Shown here: positions 1 through 8,572 of the stretch, in pieces
Numbering within the stretch: position 1 is the stretch's first letter
Layout: each line of letters opens with the position of its first letter
Origin: Pseudomonadota bacterium
GTDB lineage: Bacteria; Pseudomonadota; Alphaproteobacteria; Rhizobiales; Tepidamorphaceae
Length of the DNA: 12,739 nucleotides
Direction of reading: 5' to 3'
Assembly: GCA_023435545.1 (NCBI GenBank)
Contig: JAEYRQ010000017.1
Coordinates: forward strand, 1 to 12,739
Position numbers and translations under genes: made by a program
The notes under the pieces: model-generated
The model's input: the letters and a program-made list of their open reading frames with translations, nothing else
What the model was told of the DNA's origin: nothing
Databases searched by the model: none

Positions 1-154
1 CGCTTCATGTTGAGCCCGTGATCGCCGTCGCCGATCGCCTGGTCGAGCGCGGTCAGTTCATCGGCATGGGCGATGATCGTGCCCGCCATCGCGCCGAGCA
101 GCGCCTCGATGTCGCCGGCCTCGAAGAGGACGGCTGCATGGTCCGTAAGTCCCG

Positions 155-158
<4 letters not shown>
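1..158 (-). CDS. dhaL: Dihydroxyacetone kinase L-subunit type phosphotransferase (DhaL), 5' part only
   Basis: The first 52 codons of a gene whose remainder lies beyond the left edge. The protein start contains LDQAIGDGDHGLNMKR, the signature of the DhaL (ADP/ATP-binding) domain of dihydroxyacetone kinases. Asp39, Asp44 and Asp46 match the three aspartates that hold the Mg-nucleotide in characterised DhaL proteins. The start ATG at 158 overlaps the stop of the upstream ATPase gene as ATGA, and an AGAGGAG ribosome site lies 7 bases before it. DhaL transfers phosphate to a ketose bound covalently by DhaK, so a dhaK gene is expected just outside the window. Position at the end of a sugar-type ABC operon suggests that it phosphorylates the imported compound or a ketose made from it, perhaps a triulose or tetrulose rather than dihydroxyacetone itself. 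Whether the kinase is ATP- or PTS-driven cannot be told from this fragment. Confidence 0.9.
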
Positions 159-1172
<1,014 letters not shown>

Positions 1173-1180
<8 letters not shown>

Positions 1181-2270
1181 GTCCCACCCCTTCGCTCAGT
1201 TCGGTGCGAATCGCCCGGCCGGTATCCGCGTCGAACAACGACAGCCGCCGCGCCGTGAAGGCGAGCCCGACGCTCTCGCCGGGCCGCACCGGCTGCTCGG
1301 CGCCGAACCGGGCCTTCACCTGCCCGTGGGCGGTCGCCACGGTGACGATCTGCGTCGTGCCCATGTACTCGCTGTCGATCACCTCTCCGCGCAAAGCCGA
1401 GGCATCATCGAGGCGGATGTGCTCCGGCCTCACGCCCAGCACCAGATCGGCCTCGGCGCGCGCTTCGCGCACCGCGGGGACCTCGATGCTGGCGCCATTG
1501 ACTCTGATCTCGCGGCTGCCCTGCTCGAGGCTTCCGCGGAAGGCAAGGAAGTTCATCGGCGGCGAGCCGATGAAGTCGGCGACATATATGCTCGCCGGCC
1601 GGTCGTAGATCTCCTGAGGCGTGCCGTACTGTTCGATGATGCCGTGGTTCATCACCGCGATCTTGTCGGCCATCGCCATCGCCTCGAGCTGGTCGTGCGT
1701 CACGTAGACCGTGGTCGCACCGATCCGGTTATGGAGCTGGCGCAGCTCATGACACATTAATTCTCTGAACTCTGCATCCAGCGTGCCGAGCGGCTCGTCC
1801 ATCAGGAAGGCCTTGGGGCGCCGGACGATGGCGCGCCCGAGCGCAACGCGCTGCCGGTCGCCGCCGGCGAGCCCCGAGACCGGCCGGTCGAGAAGATGGT
1901 CGATCCGAAGCAGCCGCGCCGTCTCCTCGACGCGGGATCGCACCTCCGAGCGCGGCACGCCCTGGCAGGACAGCGGAAATCCGATGTTCTTGCGCACGTT
2001 CATGTGCGGATAGAGCGCAAACAGCTGGAAGACGAAGGCGATGTCGCGCTGACTGGCCCTCAGGAACGAGACGTCCTCGCCGCCGAGCAGGATGCGCCCC
2101 GAGGTCGGCAGCTCGAGGCCGGCGATCATTCTCAGCGTCGTCGTCTTGCCGCAGCCCGACGGCCCCAGCATGACGAAGAACTCGCCGTCGGCGACCGTGA
2201 GCGTCGAGTCCTGGACCGCGACGAACTCGCCGAATTCCTTGCGCAGGTTCTCGATGCGGATCTCGGCCAT
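1173..2270 (-). CDS. ABC sugar importer ATPase (first of two), altered signature motif
   Basis: A 365-residue MalK-like nucleotide-binding subunit. Walker A GPSGCGKT is at 36-43, Q-loop glutamine at 82, Walker B AFLMDE at 154-159, switch histidine at 192 and a TOBE-type domain from about 235. The ABC signature is not the usual LSGGQ: residues 134-138 read LAGGD followed by RQR, so the serine that contacts the ATP gamma-phosphate is alanine. The D-loop reads LGTLD. In a heterodimer this would leave one of the two ATP sites weakened, because each signature serves the site formed with the partner's Walker A. The ATG at 2270 lies 7 bases after the stop of the small membrane protein gene. Start and length fit the family. 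The fold is not in doubt; the consequence of the altered signature is inference. Confidence 0.96.
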
Positions 2271-2277
2271 GGCGCGT

Positions 2278-2508
2278 TCAGTCCGGGAAGTGGCTGACGA
2301 TCACGAACAGGACCGTGCCGGTCAGGATCGTCACGAACGAATAGGTGTAGAGGGAAATGGCGACGGGCTGCATCAGCATCACCACGCCGACGAAGATGAT
2401 CAGCGTCGCCAGGTTCTCCCACGGCCCCCGGCGGAAGCGCCGGAAGCGGGTCGCGAGGCTCTCCTTCGGCGGAGGCGCCTGACGCGGATGACGGTCGATC
2501 GCGCTCAT
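2278..2508 (-). CDS. Small two-helix membrane protein in the ABC importer operon
   Basis: A 76-residue protein, set inside a longer open frame that begins upstream without meaning. The ATG at 2508 overlaps the stop of the permease gene as ATGA, which fixes the start. Residues 1-30 are soluble and basic (RFRRFRRG at 21-28). Two hydrophobic stretches follow, roughly 33-50 (LATLIIFVGVVMLMQPVA) and 55-72 (TYSFVTILTGTVLFVIVS), so a hairpin with the basic N-terminus in the cytoplasm is predicted. I do not recognise the family. The rhizobial glycerol importer operon also carries a small membrane protein (GlpU) in this place, but I could not match the sequence to it. Its position between permease and ATPase genes, and the overlap, make an accessory or assembly subunit of the transporter the best guess. 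Confidence 0.85.
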   Translation of the reverse strand: MSAIDRHPRQAPPPKESLATRFRRFRRGPWENLATLIIFVGVVMLMQPVAISLYTYSFVTILTGTVLFVIVSHFPD

Positions 2509-3452
2509 TTCCTGACCGCCCCGAAGGTGATGCCGCGCAGGAGGTGCTTCCTGAGCAGGATGGTGAAGACCACGATCGGGATCAGGAACAGCGTCGCCCC
2601 CGCCGCCACCGCCGGCCAGTCGAGGCCGCCCTCGCCGATGATGGTCGGGATGAAGGGCGGCGCCGTCTGCGCGGTGCCGGAGGTGAGCAGCAGCGCGAAG
2701 GCATATTCGTTCCAGGCGAAGATCAGGCAGAAGATCGCCGTAGCCGCGATGCCGGTGGCGGCCTGCGGCAGCACCACCTTCACGAAGGCCTGCAACCGCG
2801 TGTAGCCGTCGATCAGCGCCGCCTCCTCGTACTCGCGCGGAATCTCGTCGATGAAGCCCTTGAGCAGCCACACCGCCAGCGAGACGTTCACCGCCGTATA
2901 GAGCAGAATCATGCCGAGATGCGTGTCGGACAGCCCGACCGCCCGGTACATCAGGAAGATCGGGATCGCCACCGCGATCGGCGGCATCATCCTGGTCGAC
3001 AGGATGAAGAACATCAGGTCGTCCTTCAGCGGCACCTTGAAGCGCGAGAAGGCATAGGCAGCGAGTGTGCCGAGGAAGACCGACAGGAAGGTCGAGCCGA
3101 AGCCGATGATCACCGAGTTCTTGAACCGCTCGCCGAACTTCGATGGCCCGGCGATCACCATCTGTCGCGAGCGTACCAGCTCGTCCCACCAGGTCTGCGG
3201 CGGAGGAAGCTGCTGCATGTACTCGGGCGTCTGCCGCGATCGGGTCGTGAACAGGTTGACATAGCCCTCGAGCGAGGGCTCGAACACCACCTTGGGCGGA
3301 TACGAAATCGAATCCGGCGGGGTCTTGAAGCCGGTCATGAAGATCCAGACCATCGGCACGATGGTGATGATCGCGTAGAGGACCACGACCGCGCCGGCCA
3401 GACGCTTCAGCCAGCGCGACGGCTCAACAACGGAATGGGCGGCGCTGCTCAT
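2505..3452 (-). CDS. ABC sugar importer permease (second, MalG-like)
   Basis: A 315-residue inner-membrane permease of the binding-protein-dependent transport family. Transmembrane stretches are seen near 17-40, 113-135, 147-169, 178-200, 232-256 and 284-301. The cytoplasmic coupling motif reads EEAALIDGYTRLQAF from 209, with the canonical EAA---G spacing (E210, A211, A212, G216), so it should dock an ATPase. Residues about 44-110 form a long periplasmic loop after the first helix. The ATG at 3452 is chosen because it overlaps the stop of the first permease gene as ATGA; the open frame extends 34 codons further upstream, but that part only mirrors the permease gene in another frame. The gene ends with an ATGA overlap onto the small membrane protein gene. 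Confidence 0.95.
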   Translation of the reverse strand: MSSAAHSVVEPSRWLKRLAGAVVVLYAIITIVPMVWIFMTGFKTPPDSISYPPKVVFEPSLEGYVNLFTTRSRQTPEYMQQLPPPQTWWDELVRSRQMVIAGPSKFGERFKNSVIIGFGSTFLSVFLGTLAAYAFSRFKVPLKDDLMFFILSTRMMPPIAVAIPIFLMYRAVGLSDTHLGMILLYTAVNVSLAVWLLKGFIDEIPREYEEAALIDGYTRLQAFVKVVLPQAATGIAATAIFCLIFAWNEYAFALLLTSGTAQTAPPFIPTIIGEGGLDWPAVAAGATLFLIPIVVFTILLRKHLLRGITFGAVRK

Positions 3453-4414
3453 CGGTTCTTCACCGCGTTGAGGGCCTTGACGTAGATGTTGGCGGCGCCG
3501 AACACCGTGACGAACAGGATGATGGCGAAGGCCGAGGAGTAGCCGGTGCGCCACTTCTCGAAGGCCTCGCGCTTGAGGTTGATCGAGGCGAGCTCGGTCA
3601 CCGAACCCGGTCCGCCCGAAGTCAGTTCGACCACGAGGTCAAACATCTTGAAGTTCTCGATCGCCCGGAACAGCACCGCCAACATCAGGAACGGCAGCAC
3701 CATCGGCACGGTGATCGACCAGAACTGCCGCCAGGGGCTGGCGCGGTCGACCTCGGCGGCCTCGTAGATGTAGTCGGGGATCGACCGGAGGCCAGCCAGG
3801 CAGATCAGCATGATGTAGGGCGTCCACATCCAGGTATCGACGATGACGATCGCCCAGGGCGCCAGGTTGACGTCGCCGATCATCTGGAAGGACGACGGCG
3901 GGATGCCGGTGAAGAACGAGATCACGTAGTTGAACAGGCCGATCTGCGGCTGGTAGAGGAACGTCCAGAAGTTCCCGACCACCGCCGGCGACAGCATCAT
4001 CGGCAGGAGGATCACGGTGGTCCAGAAGCCGTGGCCCTTGAACTGCTTGTTGATCAGCCAGGCGAGTGCGAAGCCGAGCACCGTCTGGATCGCCATGGTC
4101 CAGCACAGGAAGCGGGCGGTCACCTGCAGCGTGTGCCAGATGTCAGGGTCCGACAGCACCCGCTGGTAGTTCTGCAGCCCGATGAATTCCGGCGCCCGGG
4201 TGAGGCGGTTGGCCTTGTAGTCGGTGAACGACAGCCAGACCGTCCAGATCAGCGGGAAGATGTTGATCGCCAGCAACATCAGGATCGTCGGCGTGATGAA
4301 CAGCCAGGCGATGCCGCGGTCCGACAGTCCACGCACGCGGCGGGCGACGGGAACCGGCGTCGCCTGTGCGGCGCGGGCGGCGATCCGGTCGAGGGTTGAG
4401 GTCGTTTCCGACAT
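3449..4414 (-). CDS. ABC sugar importer permease (first, MalF-like)
   Basis: A 321-residue permease with an N-terminal cytoplasmic segment of about 33 residues and six hydrophobic stretches near 34-63, 101-122, 131-154, 185-209, 236-252 and 293-312. The coupling motif starts at residue 218 (EAAEVDRAS); the usual glycine of EAA---G is arginine 224, a change within the range seen in MalF-like subunits. Together with the next permease it forms the membrane channel. The start at 4414 has an AGGGA ribosome site about 7 bases upstream. It follows the binding-protein gene after an 85-bp gap that holds a strong hairpin, and its end overlaps the second permease gene by 4 bases. The substrate cannot be read from the permease. 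Confidence 0.95.
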   Translation of the reverse strand: MSETTSTLDRIAARAAQATPVPVARRVRGLSDRGIAWLFITPTILMLLAINIFPLIWTVWLSFTDYKANRLTRAPEFIGLQNYQRVLSDPDIWHTLQVTARFLCWTMAIQTVLGFALAWLINKQFKGHGFWTTVILLPMMLSPAVVGNFWTFLYQPQIGLFNYVISFFTGIPPSSFQMIGDVNLAPWAIVIVDTWMWTPYIMLICLAGLRSIPDYIYEAAEVDRASPWRQFWSITVPMVLPFLMLAVLFRAIENFKMFDLVVELTSGGPGSVTELASINLKREAFEKWRTGYSSAFAIILFVTVFGAANIYVKALNAVKNR

Positions 4415-4457
4415 CGTCCGTCCCTGCTGCTGATGCTCGTCGGTGCCTCGGGAAAGC

Positions 4458-4486
4458 CCGGCCCCGGCCGGCGCGGCCGGGGCCGG
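4458..4486 (-). terminator. GC-rich intercistronic hairpin between binding-protein and permease genes
   Basis: A perfect 13-bp inverted repeat (4458-4470 with 4474-4486) with a 3-base loop, made only of G and C. It starts 14 bases after the stop of the binding-protein gene on the transcribed strand. No run of U follows, so it is unlikely to be a complete intrinsic terminator. Such hairpins between a binding-protein gene and its permease genes commonly protect the 5' message or cause partial termination, giving more binding protein than membrane subunits. That role is inference; the inverted repeat itself is plain in the sequence. Confidence 0.7.
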
Positions 4487-4499
4487 AAGGCGGGGAGGA

Positions 4500-5831
4500 T
4501 CAGAGCTTGCCTTCGTCCTCGAACACCTCGGTCCAGTCGCGGATCAGGGCATCCAGCGCCTCCTTGGCGGTGCCCTGGTCGGCGACGACATAGTCATGCA
4601 GGCGCTTCTGCATGGCCAGCAGCAGTTCGGCGTAGGCGGGCTCCTGCCAGAAGTCCATCACGCCGTCCATCGCCAGCAGGAAGTCGGCGGCGAAGGGCTG
4701 GCTATCGGGGAAGGAGGGATCGTTCAGCACCGCCACGTGGCACGAATAGCCGCCGAGCGACCACCACTTCTTCTGCACGTCCGGCTGGGCGAACCACTTG
4801 ATGTACTCGAGCGCCTGGTCCTTCTTGGAGGAATAGGCGACCACCGAGATTCCCTGGCCGCCCAGCGTCGATGCCTCGACCAGTTGGCCGGGATTGACGA
4901 AGAAGCCGATCTTGTCGCCACCGACCACCGGATCCTTGTAGAGGCCGGGGAAGAAGGCGAACCAGTTCATCGCCATTGCCACCTGGCCCGACTTGAAGGC
5001 GTCCAGGCTCTCCTGCATGTAGGAGTCGGTGTAGCCTGGCGGCGTGCAGCACTTGTAGAGCTCCTTGTAGAACTCCAGCCCCGCAACCGCCTCGGACGAG
5101 TTCACCGCGCCCTCCATGTCATACTTGCCCGGCGTCATCTCGTACTTGAAGCCGAACGGGTACATGGCGCTGGTGGCGCCCATGGTGATGCCCTCCGAGC
5201 CGCGCTCGGTGAAGATCGAGGCGCCGTAGACCGTCTTGCCGTCGATCTTGCGGCCCTGGAAGAACTCTGCGACCTCCTTCAGCTCCGTCCAGGACTTGGG
5301 CGGGCCAAGGTCGCGGCCGTGCTTCTCCTTGAACTCGGCCTGCAGTTCGGGCTTCGAGAACCAGTCCTTGCGGTAGAACCAGCCGTTGGCGTCGCCCATC
5401 GCCGGAAGCGCGTAATAGTTGGGCTCGCCCTTCGGCCAGGTCGAGTAGGCGTAGACGGTCGCCGGCGCGAAGTCGTCCATCGAGATGCCGGCTTGATCGA
5501 AGAAGTCGTTGAGTTTGACGTAGTGGCCGTTCTCGGCGCCGCCGCCGATCCACTGGCTGTCGCCGATCATCAGGTTGCACAGCTTGCCGCCGGCGTTCAG
5601 CTCGTTGAGCATGCGGTCGGCGAAGTTCGGCCACGGCACGAATTCGAACTTCATGCCGATGCCGGTCTGCGCGGTGAAGTCCTTTGAGAGTTCGACGAGC
5701 GCGTTGGCCGGATCCCAGGCCGCCCAGCACAGCGTCAGCTCCTGCGCGTCCGCCTTGCCGGGTACGAGTGCGCCGCCGGCGAGGACCGCGAGAGCCGCGG
5801 CGCCGAGGGCGTGTCTGCGAAGGTATGCCAT
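4500..5831 (-). CDS. Periplasmic solute-binding protein of the ABC importer (family 1)
   Basis: A 443-residue extracellular binding protein of the maltose/sugar type. Residues 1-29 form a signal peptide: positive LRRH, a hydrophobic run AAALAVLAGGALV and an ADA cleavage site before QELTLCW. The rest shows typical family 1 features, such as the periplasmic start leading to WAAWDPANALVELSKDF, aromatic-rich stretches and a C-terminal region ending EVFEDEGKL. Five cysteines (35, 85, 261, 262, 364 of the precursor) are more than most such proteins have. The start at 5831 is preferred over an ATG 22 codons upstream because it has a strong GGGAGGA site 7 bases before it and begins directly with the signal peptide. 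It is first in the importer operon, with the putative promoter and operator upstream. It captures the substrate in the periplasm; homologues of this type take sugars and polyols, but the ligand is not evident. Confidence 0.95.
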   Translation of the reverse strand: MAYLRRHALGAAALAVLAGGALVPGKADAQELTLCWAAWDPANALVELSKDFTAQTGIGMKFEFVPWPNFADRMLNELNAGGKLCNLMIGDSQWIGGGAENGHYVKLNDFFDQAGISMDDFAPATVYAYSTWPKGEPNYYALPAMGDANGWFYRKDWFSKPELQAEFKEKHGRDLGPPKSWTELKEVAEFFQGRKIDGKTVYGASIFTERGSEGITMGATSAMYPFGFKYEMTPGKYDMEGAVNSSEAVAGLEFYKELYKCCTPPGYTDSYMQESLDAFKSGQVAMAMNWFAFFPGLYKDPVVGGDKIGFFVNPGQLVEASTLGGQGISVVAYSSKKDQALEYIKWFAQPDVQKKWWSLGGYSCHVAVLNDPSFPDSQPFAADFLLAMDGVMDFWQEPAYAELLLAMQKRLHDYVVADQGTAKEALDALIRDWTEVFEDEGKL

Positions 5832-6160
5832 CGATGAGTCCTCCCTTGCGAGTCCCGCGCCCGGCGGACCGGCCTTGCGCCGTCCGCAGCGCGCCACGGG
5901 CCGCCTGCCGCGGACCGTGTCTGTGTCGCCGGATCGGGTCCAGCATGTTTAGTGTTATGTTTAGTAGAGCGGCAAAAACTAAACTACGCAACCGAAACTT
6001 ATGCTGCGCTGCAATGCAGACACAGAAAGGCATGTTGCGTCGCACAGCGCCGGCTGCCAGTGCCAGCGGCGATGTTCAGTGAAAACCGTTACTTAACTGC
6101 CCGGGCTTCATTTCCGATGGCTGGCGGCCGGGCCCCAGCGGCCGTGCAAGCGGGTCCCCT
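5832..6160 (-). promoter_or_regulatory. Non-coding region upstream of the importer operon
   Basis: A 329-bp gap between the end of the Gfo/Idh/MocA gene and the binding-protein start. No convincing gene lies in it. The central part (about 5945-6005) is clearly richer in A and T than its surroundings. It holds the GTTTAGT repeats and a weak sigma70-like promoter reading leftward: TTGCGT at 5991-5986, 17 bases, then TCTACT at 5968-5963. If used, the 5' leader would be roughly 120 bases. Near the upstream gene end, around 6125-6144, short GC inverted repeats occur but without a T-run, so no terminator is claimed. The importer operon may therefore be read both from its own promoter and by read-through from the pair upstream. 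Confidence 0.5.
5945..5984. repeat. Operator-like repeats: two direct ATGTTTAGT copies and one inverted copy
   Basis: ATGTTTAGT occurs at 5945-5953 and again at 5957-5965, a 12-base period. The inverted heptamer ACTAAAC is at 5978-5984. The second direct copy and the inverted copy form a dyad with 12 bases between arms. The arms overlap the candidate -10 and spacer of the weak leftward promoter. This arrangement is typical of a repressor site, but no regulator gene lies in the window, so the protein that binds is unknown. Confidence 0.45.
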
Positions 6161-7333
6161 TCAGATCGCCACCCACCGCCCGTTCGCCCGGCTCGACCTC
6201 AGGCATGCCTCGACGAAGGCGACGCCGCGCGCGCCATCATCGACATCGGGATAGAGCACCGCCGGATCTACCGACTCCCCGATACGGCGGGCGCGGATCG
6301 CCCTGGCGATCTCCGAATAGATGTTAGCGAAGGCCTCCAGGAAGCCTTCGGGATGTCCGGGCGGCACGCGCGTCATCCGCTGGGCCGCTTCGCCCGCGCC
6401 CGCGCCGCCGCGGGTGATCAGCCGCTTCGGCTCGCCGTAGCGCGCGACCCACAGCCGGTTGGGGTCCTCCTGCGACCATTCGAACCCGCCCCGGTCGCCA
6501 TAGACCCTGAGCTTCAGCCCGTTCTCATTGCCGGGCGCGACCTGGCTCGCCCACAGCATGCCCCTTGCGCCGCCGGCGAAACGGAGCATCACCTGGGCAT
6601 TGTCGTCGACCCGGCGGCCTTCGACGAAGGAGGTGAGTTCCGCCGACAGTTCCGCCGGCTGAAGCCCCGTCACGAACGAGGCGAGCTGGAACGCGTGGGT
6701 GCCGATGTCGCCGATCGCCCCGCCGCCGCCCGACCGCGCCGGGTCCATCCGCCAGTCCGCCTGCTTCTGGCCGGAGGCCTCGATCGGCTCCGTCAGCCAG
6801 TCCTGGACATACTCGACCTGCACCACCCGGATCTCGCCGATCTCGCCGGCCGCCACCATCTCGCGGGCCTGGCGGACCATCGGGTATCCGGAATAGTTGT
6901 ATGTGCAGGCAAACAGCGCGCCGGACGGTGCGACCAGCTTGCGGAGCGCCCGCGCCTCGCGCGAGGAGGTGACCATCGGCTTGTCGCAGATGACGTGGAT
7001 GCCGGCCTTCAGGAACGCCTTCGCCACGGGGAAGTGCATGTGGTTCGGCGTGACGATCGCCACCGCCTCGATGCCGTCCTTCAGCCGCCGCTCGCGCCGT
7101 GACATGGCTCGGAAGTCGGCATAGCTGCGGGCCGGATCGAGGCCGAGCGCGGCGCCCGATGCCGTCGCCCGCGCCGGGTCCGACGACAGCGCGCCGGCGA
7201 CAAGCCGGTACTCGCCGTCGAGGCGCGCCGCATAGCGGTGCACCGCCCCGATGAACGCCCCTTCCCCGCCGCCCACCATGCCGAGGCGGATGGGGCTCCT
7301 CGCTCTGTCGTCGGCAACCGTCTCGATCGTCAT
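6161..7333 (-). CDS. Gfo/Idh/MocA family NAD(P)-dependent dehydrogenase
   Basis: A 390-residue cytoplasmic oxidoreductase. The N-terminal Rossmann fold shows [12 protein letters not shown] (18-29), a variant of the GxGxxG dinucleotide loop. The family's catalytic lysine sits in CDKP (Lys118), and the C-terminal half carries GDIGTHA with Asp209 and His213, the usual active-site pair. Members oxidise or reduce a hydroxyl of sugars, inositols or sugar derivatives, often at C3 or C2. The ATG at 7333 follows the TIM-barrel gene by 6 bases, with a GAGAGG ribosome site inside the end of that gene, so the two are co-translated. Pairs of this kind act in inositol and keto-sugar catabolism; here they sit between a sugar-type importer and a diol dehydratase. 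The exact substrate cannot be inferred from the sequence. Confidence 0.93.
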   Translation of the reverse strand: MTIETVADDRARSPIRLGMVGGGEGAFIGAVHRYAARLDGEYRLVAGALSSDPARATASGAALGLDPARSYADFRAMSRRERRLKDGIEAVAIVTPNHMHFPVAKAFLKAGIHVICDKPMVTSSREARALRKLVAPSGALFACTYNYSGYPMVRQAREMVAAGEIGEIRVVQVEYVQDWLTEPIEASGQKQADWRMDPARSGGGGAIGDIGTHAFQLASFVTGLQPAELSAELTSFVEGRRVDDNAQVMLRFAGGARGMLWASQVAPGNENGLKLRVYGDRGGFEWSQEDPNRLWVARYGEPKRLITRGGAGAGEAAQRMTRVPPGHPEGFLEAFANIYSEIARAIRARRIGESVDPAVLYPDVDDGARGVAFVEACLRSSRANGRWVAI

Positions 7334-7339
7334 CGCCTC

Positions 7340-8398
7340 TCACCCGATCCCCAGCATCCGCCGGTTGGCGGCCTCGTCGATGCCGGACGCGGCGAAATCG
7401 TCGAACGCCTTCTCCGTCACCCGGATGATGTGATCGCGGATGAAGGGCGCGCCCTCGGCAGCTCCGTCCTCGGCGTTCTTCAGGCAGCACTCCCATTCCA
7501 GCACCGCCCAAGAGCCGTAGTCGTGGGCGGCGAGCCGCGAGAAGATGCCGCCGAAATCGATCTGCCCGTCGCCCGGCGAGCGGAACCGTCCGGCGCGCCT
7601 GATCCACGGCTGGTAGCCCGAATGGACGCCCTGCCGGCCGTCCGGGTTGAACTCGGCGTCCTTGACGTGAAACGCGCCGATCCGCTCGTGATAGATGTCG
7701 ATGAAGGCGAGGTAGTCGAGCTGCATCAGCAGGAAGTGCGAGGGATCGTAGTTGATGCGGCAGCGCGGATGGTTGCCCACGGCCTCGAGGAACAACTCGA
7801 AGCTCGCCCCGTCGAAGATGTCCTCGCCGGGATGGACCTCATAGCAGACGTCGACGCCCTGCTCGTCGAAGGCATCGAGGATCGGCCGCCAGCGCCGCGC
7901 GAGTTCTGCAAAGCCAGTCTCGACCAGTCCCGCCGGGCGCTGCGGCCAGGGATAGACATAGGGCCACAACAGCGCGCCGGAGAAGGTCACATGGGCGTCG
8001 AGCCCGAGGTTGCGCGAGGCCCTGGCGCCCTTCAGAAGCTGATCGACCGCCCACTCGCAGCGCGCCTGCGGATTGCCGCGCACCTCAGGTGCCGCGAAGC
8101 CGTCGAACGCCTCGTCGAAGGCCGGATGCACGGCGACGAGCTGGCCCTGCAGGTGGGTCGACAGCTCGGTGATGGCAACGCCCGCCTCGGCGCAGTTGCC
8201 GGCGATCTCGTCGCAGTAGGTCTTGGACTCGGCCGCTTTGGCCAGATCGAACAGCCGCGCGTCCCAGGTCGGGATCTGAACGCCCTCGTAGCCCAGATCC
8301 GCCGCCCAGCGTGTGATCGCGGCAAGCGAGTTGAACGGCGCCTCGTCGCCCGCGAACTGGGCGAGGAATATCCCCGGCCCCTTCATGGTCTTCGCCAT
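7340..8398 (-). CDS. Sugar phosphate isomerase/epimerase-like TIM-barrel protein
   Basis: A 352-residue metal-dependent TIM-barrel protein of the xylose-isomerase-like superfamily. Likely metal ligands are Glu187 (YEVHPGE), Asp218 (NYDPSHF), His244 (FHVKD) and Glu301 or Glu303 (LEWE), in the order and spacing of the family. Such enzymes isomerise or epimerise ketoses, inosose derivatives or keto-glycosides; some isomerise erythrulose phosphates, which would fit the DhaL-type kinase here (inference). The start at 8398 is chosen for the AGGGAGA site 5 bases upstream; an ATG two codons earlier and a 36-codon extension are less likely because they leave that site inside the gene. It is first in a leftward unit with the Gfo/Idh/MocA gene, and divergent from the dehydratase operon across about 125-170 bp. 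Confidence 0.92.
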   Translation of the reverse strand: MAKTMKGPGIFLAQFAGDEAPFNSLAAITRWAADLGYEGVQIPTWDARLFDLAKAAESKTYCDEIAGNCAEAGVAITELSTHLQGQLVAVHPAFDEAFDGFAAPEVRGNPQARCEWAVDQLLKGARASRNLGLDAHVTFSGALLWPYVYPWPQRPAGLVETGFAELARRWRPILDAFDEQGVDVCYEVHPGEDIFDGASFELFLEAVGNHPRCRINYDPSHFLLMQLDYLAFIDIYHERIGAFHVKDAEFNPDGRQGVHSGYQPWIRRAGRFRSPGDGQIDFGGIFSRLAAHDYGSWAVLEWECCLKNAEDGAAEGAPFIRDHIIRVTEKAFDDFAASGIDEAANRRMLGIG

Positions 8399-8568
8399 GC
8401 ACATCTCCCTGACGTTTCCCGCGCCGAGGAGATCGCAACGCGAAGATGATGTCACGCCCGATGTTCCGCAGCGCGCGACGATGCGCTTATAGTCGCCGGC
8501 GGGCATCGATGAGAAGGAGACGGCATGGCTGGAATTCCGGGACCGAGCGCACGCAGGGACACCTGCCG
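8399..8568. promoter_or_regulatory. Divergent promoter region between TIM-barrel and dehydrogenase/dehydratase operons
   Basis: This 170-bp gap separates two units read in opposite directions, so both promoters should lie here. Reading rightward, TATAGT at 8488-8493 is a fair -10, with no good -35 at the expected distance. On the opposite strand the same spot reads TATAAG. A short inverted repeat GCGAC/GTCGC (8475-8479 and 8492-8496) brackets it and could be a regulator site. No cobalamin riboswitch box is seen, although the rightward operon encodes a B12 enzyme. All of this is weak, pattern-based evidence. Confidence 0.35.
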
Positions 8569-8572
8569 ATGA
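8525..8572 (+). CDS. Possible 15-codon leader ORF coupled to the short-chain dehydrogenase start
   Basis: ATG at 8525 has the best ribosome site of the region (AAGGAGA at 8514-8520, 4 bases before it). It encodes MAGIPGPSARRDTCR and stops at TGA 8570-8572, overlapping the ATG of the dehydrogenase gene (8569) as ATGA. The dehydrogenase itself has only a weaker AGGGA site 10 bases upstream. The arrangement suggests that ribosomes load at the leader and reinitiate on the dehydrogenase gene. The peptide is not obviously an attenuator (no runs of one amino acid). It could also be chance, or a sign of a shifted frame at the true gene start. Confidence 0.35.
   Translation: MAGIPGPSARRDTCR

Noticed and set aside
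4443..5687. Open frame of 414 codons on the plus strand opposite the binding-protein gene
   Set aside because: The minus strand has a signal peptide and a full binding-protein fold; the opposite frame is compositionally a shadow.
6120..6144. Intrinsic terminator after the Gfo/Idh/MocA gene
   Set aside because: The inverted repeats are short (5-6 bp) and no T-run follows on the transcribed strand.
7238..8449. Open frame of 403 codons on the plus strand across the TIM-barrel gene
   Set aside because: It mirrors the TIM-barrel gene, which has a clear metal-site pattern on the minus strand, a good ribosome site and a normal length.
8399..8568. Cobalamin riboswitch ahead of the B12-dependent operon
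   Set aside because: I looked for the B12-box core and the surrounding stems and found none; the gap is also short for a riboswitch plus two promoters.
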